Shown: positions 6,273 to 7,992 of the stretch, piece after piece
How the letters are laid out: every line of letters starts with the position of its first letter
Position numbering within the stretch: the first letter of the stretch is position 1
NCBI GenBank assembly: GCA_043760555.1
Contig: JAYUOW010000307.1
Location: 1 to 7,992 of the forward strand
Source of the DNA: JANMDR01 sp043760555
Lineage (GTDB): Bacteria; Pseudomonadota; Gammaproteobacteria; Burkholderiales; Usitatibacteraceae
Direction: 5' to 3'
DNA: 7,992 bases
The notes under the pieces: model-generated
What the model saw: only the letters and a program-made list of their open reading frames with translations
What the model was told of the DNA's origin: nothing
Database searches by the model: none
Made by a program: the position numbers and the translations under genes

Positions 6273-7130
6273 ATGAAAAAATCCTACGCCTATCGCATCG
6301 TCAATGTCTTCGCACAATCTACTCTGGCTGGCAACGCGCTCTGCGTGTTTGAAAATGCCACCGGCATGGATAGCGAAACCATGCAAGCTTTGGCAAACCA
6401 ATTTAACTTATCCGAAACCACTTTTCTACTTCCAGAATCAGCTGGAAAGCCAATAACGGTGCGCATCTTCACGCCCACGTTTGAAATGCCTTTTGCCGGC
6501 CACCCTACTTTGGGCAGCGCCTTTGTGGTGCGCGACTTAGTCGAAAAACGCGATAGTTTTAGCTTACAAATGCAAGCCGGACTCATCCCCGTTACCGCGA
6601 TTGGTGACACCTTTGAGTTCTGCGCCCTACCCGCCACATCGCGCGCCGTGTCGTTCGACATCAACACGATTGCCGAAGCCATTGGTGTTGAAGCCGACCA
6701 AATTGCCGCGCCGCCGCTTTGGGTAAACACCGGGAGCGATCAACTCATCATCGAACTAACCACTAAAGCAGCCTTACGCGCCGCTAAACCCAACGCCGCA
6801 AGACTAACCCAAATTAAATCGTCGCAAAACCGCAGCATGGCATATTTATTTTGCGCGAGTGATGACGCTGGCGGCAAAACGAATGTACTCGCCCGCTTCT
6901 TTTTCACCCCAAACGGCAGCATCGCCGAGGACCCCGGCACAGGATCGGCCACCGCAAATTTGGGCGGCTACTTCATCGCCAAAGGCAAACAATTACCAGT
7001 TGACGCGGCAATCATCCAAGGCGAAGCGGTGAAACGTGTTTGCCATTTAGGATTGAAAGTAGATGTCGAGAAGAATATTTTTGTGAGCGGGAATGTGATT
7101 GAGCTGGGGCGGGGAACGGTTTCAATTTAG
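6273..7130 (+). CDS. PhzF-family isomerase/epimerase-like protein
   Basis: This 285-residue protein has the usual PhzF-family length. The family adopts a diaminopimelate-epimerase-like fold with two similar halves; its founding member isomerises an intermediate of phenazine synthesis. Seen here are VNVFAQSTLAGNALCVF (10-26), NLSETTFLLP (45-54, with E48 matching the family's catalytic glutamate) and FEMPFAGHPTLGSAF (70-84, H77). In the second half there is ARFFFTPNGSIAEDPGTGSA (207-226, D220). All key residues look present. No phenazine genes surround it, so its substrate is probably unrelated and cannot be named. It diverges from msrA by 102 bases and lies 60 bases before the antitoxin gene on the same strand. 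The start is ATG 6273 with no clear Shine-Dalgarno site. Confidence 0.92.
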   Translation: MKKSYAYRIVNVFAQSTLAGNALCVFENATGMDSETMQALANQFNLSETTFLLPESAGKPITVRIFTPTFEMPFAGHPTLGSAFVVRDLVEKRDSFSLQMQAGLIPVTAIGDTFEFCALPATSRAVSFDINTIAEAIGVEADQIAAPPLWVNTGSDQLIIELTTKAALRAAKPNAARLTQIKSSQNRSMAYLFCASDDAGGKTNVLARFFFTPNGSIAEDPGTGSATANLGGYFIAKGKQLPVDAAIIQGEAVKRVCHLGLKVDVEKNIFVSGNVIELGRGTVSI

Positions 7131-7190
7131 CGCCCAAACTTGGGAACTAGTGTTAAGCTAAATATTGGATCAACAAATGGGGGCATTCCG

Positions 7191-7412
7191 ATGGCTACAA
7201 CCGAACGTATCACCTTCAACATCGACCAATGCGGAGGCCAGCCATGCGTGCGAGGCATGCGTATCCGCGTGCGAGATGTATTGGAAATGCTTGCAGAAGG
7301 CGTTAGCGAAGCAACTATTTTGGCCGATTACCCTGACCTAGAGACCGCTGATATCCGTGCCTGCCTACATTTTGCAGCGCAACGTAGCGCCATCGCGCGC
7401 ATAGCGGCATGA
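7191..7412 (+). CDS. DUF433-family antitoxin
   Basis: This 73-residue protein matches the DUF433 family, antitoxins partnered with DUF5615 PIN-like toxins. It has an N-terminal strand RITFNIDQCGGQPCVRGMRI (6-25), where GGxPCVRGxRIRV is the family signature, followed by VRDVLEMLAEGVSEATILAD and the helix ETADIRACLHFAAQRS. ATG 7191 is chosen because GGGGG lies seven bases upstream at 7179-7183 and the family signature begins soon after. An in-frame TTG at 7140 would add 17 unrelated residues. Its stop overlaps the toxin ATG by four bases (ATGA), the usual coupling for such pairs. The reading frame is intact although the toxin is broken. A possible promoter is TTGGGA (7140-7145), 17 bases, TATTGG, which is weak. 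Confidence 0.88.
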   Translation: MATTERITFNIDQCGGQPCVRGMRIRVRDVLEMLAEGVSEATILADYPDLETADIRACLHFAAQRSAIARIAA

Positions 7413-7643
7413 CGCTCTGGCTCGCTGCCCAGCTACCGCCACAATTGGCGCAGTGGATTGAAACTAACCTAGGATACCCAGCACTTGCCGTTCGAGACCT
7501 AGGTTTGCGCGACGCGACTGATTTGGCTCAAGCGCGGTAATTGCAGCAACGCAACGCTGCAGGCCATATTTCTGAAGCATCTTCCGCAAGCGATGGCCTT
7601 GGTAGATGCAGGCGATGCCATTACAGAAATCTGGGCGGACTAA
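7409..7643 (+). pseudogene. DUF5615 (PIN-like) toxin remnant with internal deletion and frameshift
   Basis: The N-terminal part reads from ATG 7409 for 43 codons to TAA 7538-7540. Its first 38 residues include LPPQLAQWIE and AVRDLGLRDATD, which fit the start of DUF5615 toxins. The C-terminal part continues in the next frame from 7521 to TAA 7641-7643 as IWLKRGNCSNATLQAIFLKH and then AMALVDAGDAITEIWAD, which fits the end of the same family. The two parts give about 78 residues, whereas I recall about 110 for the family. The missing middle normally carries the 'TKDxDF' motif with a conserved acidic residue. In addition, residue 6 is Ala where the family usually has Asp (LDAQLPP). The toxin is therefore probably inactive. 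The break lies near 7520-7523. Confidence 0.85.
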
Positions 7644-7666
7644 CGAGCTAAATTGACTTTTTCACC

Positions 7667-7992
7667 CTACGCCGGCACATGAATTTTCTGCTTAATATGC
7701 TTCAAACTTGCGACCAACGAGAACGTCATAATCACCAGTAGCGACCACGAGCTCCACTTGCCTACGTGCACAGCCGACCATGCGCCGAGCTGGTTCGGAT
7801 ATTTCCATACACCCCAAAACGTACCGATATTTTCGGCCAACCAAATAAAGAAGCCAATTAGCACGAAAGCCAGTAATAACGGCATTCTCCGGTCAACATC
7901 GTAGGGGCGAAACACCACCGTTGTGCGTGCAAATAGGCCGAGTGCAGCGGCCGCAAAATACCAACGATAATCACCAATATAGTGATGTGTGT
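7667..7992 (-). CDS. DUF817-family membrane protein, N-terminus cut by window edge
   Basis: The minus-strand frame is open from base 7992 to TAG at 7667-7669, giving the last 108 residues of the protein. The part upstream of 7918 reads HHYIGDYRWYFAAAALGLFA in the same frame, so the true start lies outside. Conserved DUF817 (COG3739) features are VVFRPYDVDRRMPLLLAF, then IGFFIWLAENIGTFWGVWKY and the segment GAWSAVHVGKWSSWSLLVIM. At least three hydrophobic segments are visible, at YFAAAALGLFA, LLLAFVLIGFFIWLAENIG and SLLVIMTFSLVASL, followed by a basic tail KHIKQKIHVPA. The function of this family is not known to me. It converges on the toxin remnant with 23 bases between, and no clear terminator lies there. 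Confidence 0.85.
   Translation of the reverse strand, partial: THHYIGDYRWYFAAAALGLFARTTVVFRPYDVDRRMPLLLAFVLIGFFIWLAENIGTFWGVWKYPNQLGAWSAVHVGKWSSWSLLVIMTFSLVASLKHIKQKIHVPA

Noticed and set aside
6290..6730. Minus-strand open frame of 146 codons opposite the PhzF gene
   Set aside because: It is fully antisense to a gene with clear family motifs and shows no domain of its own.
7133..7144. CCCAAACTTGGG dyad after the PhzF gene as a terminator
   Set aside because: The stem is only four to five pairs with a tiny loop and no T run follows.
7140..7190. Upstream TTG extension of the antitoxin
   Set aside because: ATG 7191 has a GGGGG site at good spacing and the family signature starts just after it.
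7409..7643. Programmed frameshift joining the two toxin parts
   Set aside because: No slippery sequence is evident at the junction, and the central third of the family is absent, so a deletion explains the data better.

Overview
The window looks like chromosomal DNA of a Gram-negative proteobacterium, most likely a betaproteobacterium of moderate GC content. This rests on protein character (exported MsrA and PhoD-like enzymes, a TetR_C/PF13972-type regulator, 'DW'-type OmpR response regulators) and on Shine-Dalgarno sites. It is a judgement from family resemblance, not a phylogeny. The gene density is ordinary. I see no CRISPR array, rRNA, tRNA or insertion sequence.

Layout. Positions 1-1918 hold two OmpR-family response regulators on the minus strand. 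The first is cut by the left edge and the second starts at TTG. They are clear paralogs, separated by about 620 bases of non-coding DNA rich in dyads, and neither has a histidine kinase beside it inside the window. After a 361-base non-coding gap, positions 2280-3866 hold a minus-strand pair: a TetR-family regulator followed 33 bases later by a cytoplasmic TPR protein. The gap at 3867-4098 contains a hairpin terminator and several perfect palindromes. Positions 4099-6170 hold a second minus-strand pair, an exported methionine sulfoxide reductase A followed 50 bases later by an exported PhoD-like phosphatase. A 102-base divergent promoter region separates these from a plus-strand PhzF-family isomerase (6273-7130). 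Next come an intact DUF433 antitoxin (7191-7412) and the wreck of its DUF5615 (PIN-like) toxin, overlapping by 4 bases (7409-7643). A minus-strand DUF817 membrane protein runs off the right edge.

How the genes work together. The two regulators probably arose by duplication and answer signals from kinases encoded elsewhere. TetR and TPR are probably co-transcribed and autoregulated. MsrA and the PhoD-like enzyme would both act outside the cytoplasmic membrane, one repairing oxidised methionines and one cleaving phosphoesters. The toxin-antitoxin remnant is the clearest oddity: the antitoxin reads intact, while the toxin has an internal deletion with a frameshift and also seems to lack its first acidic residue. 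I found no convincing undescribed multi-gene system.
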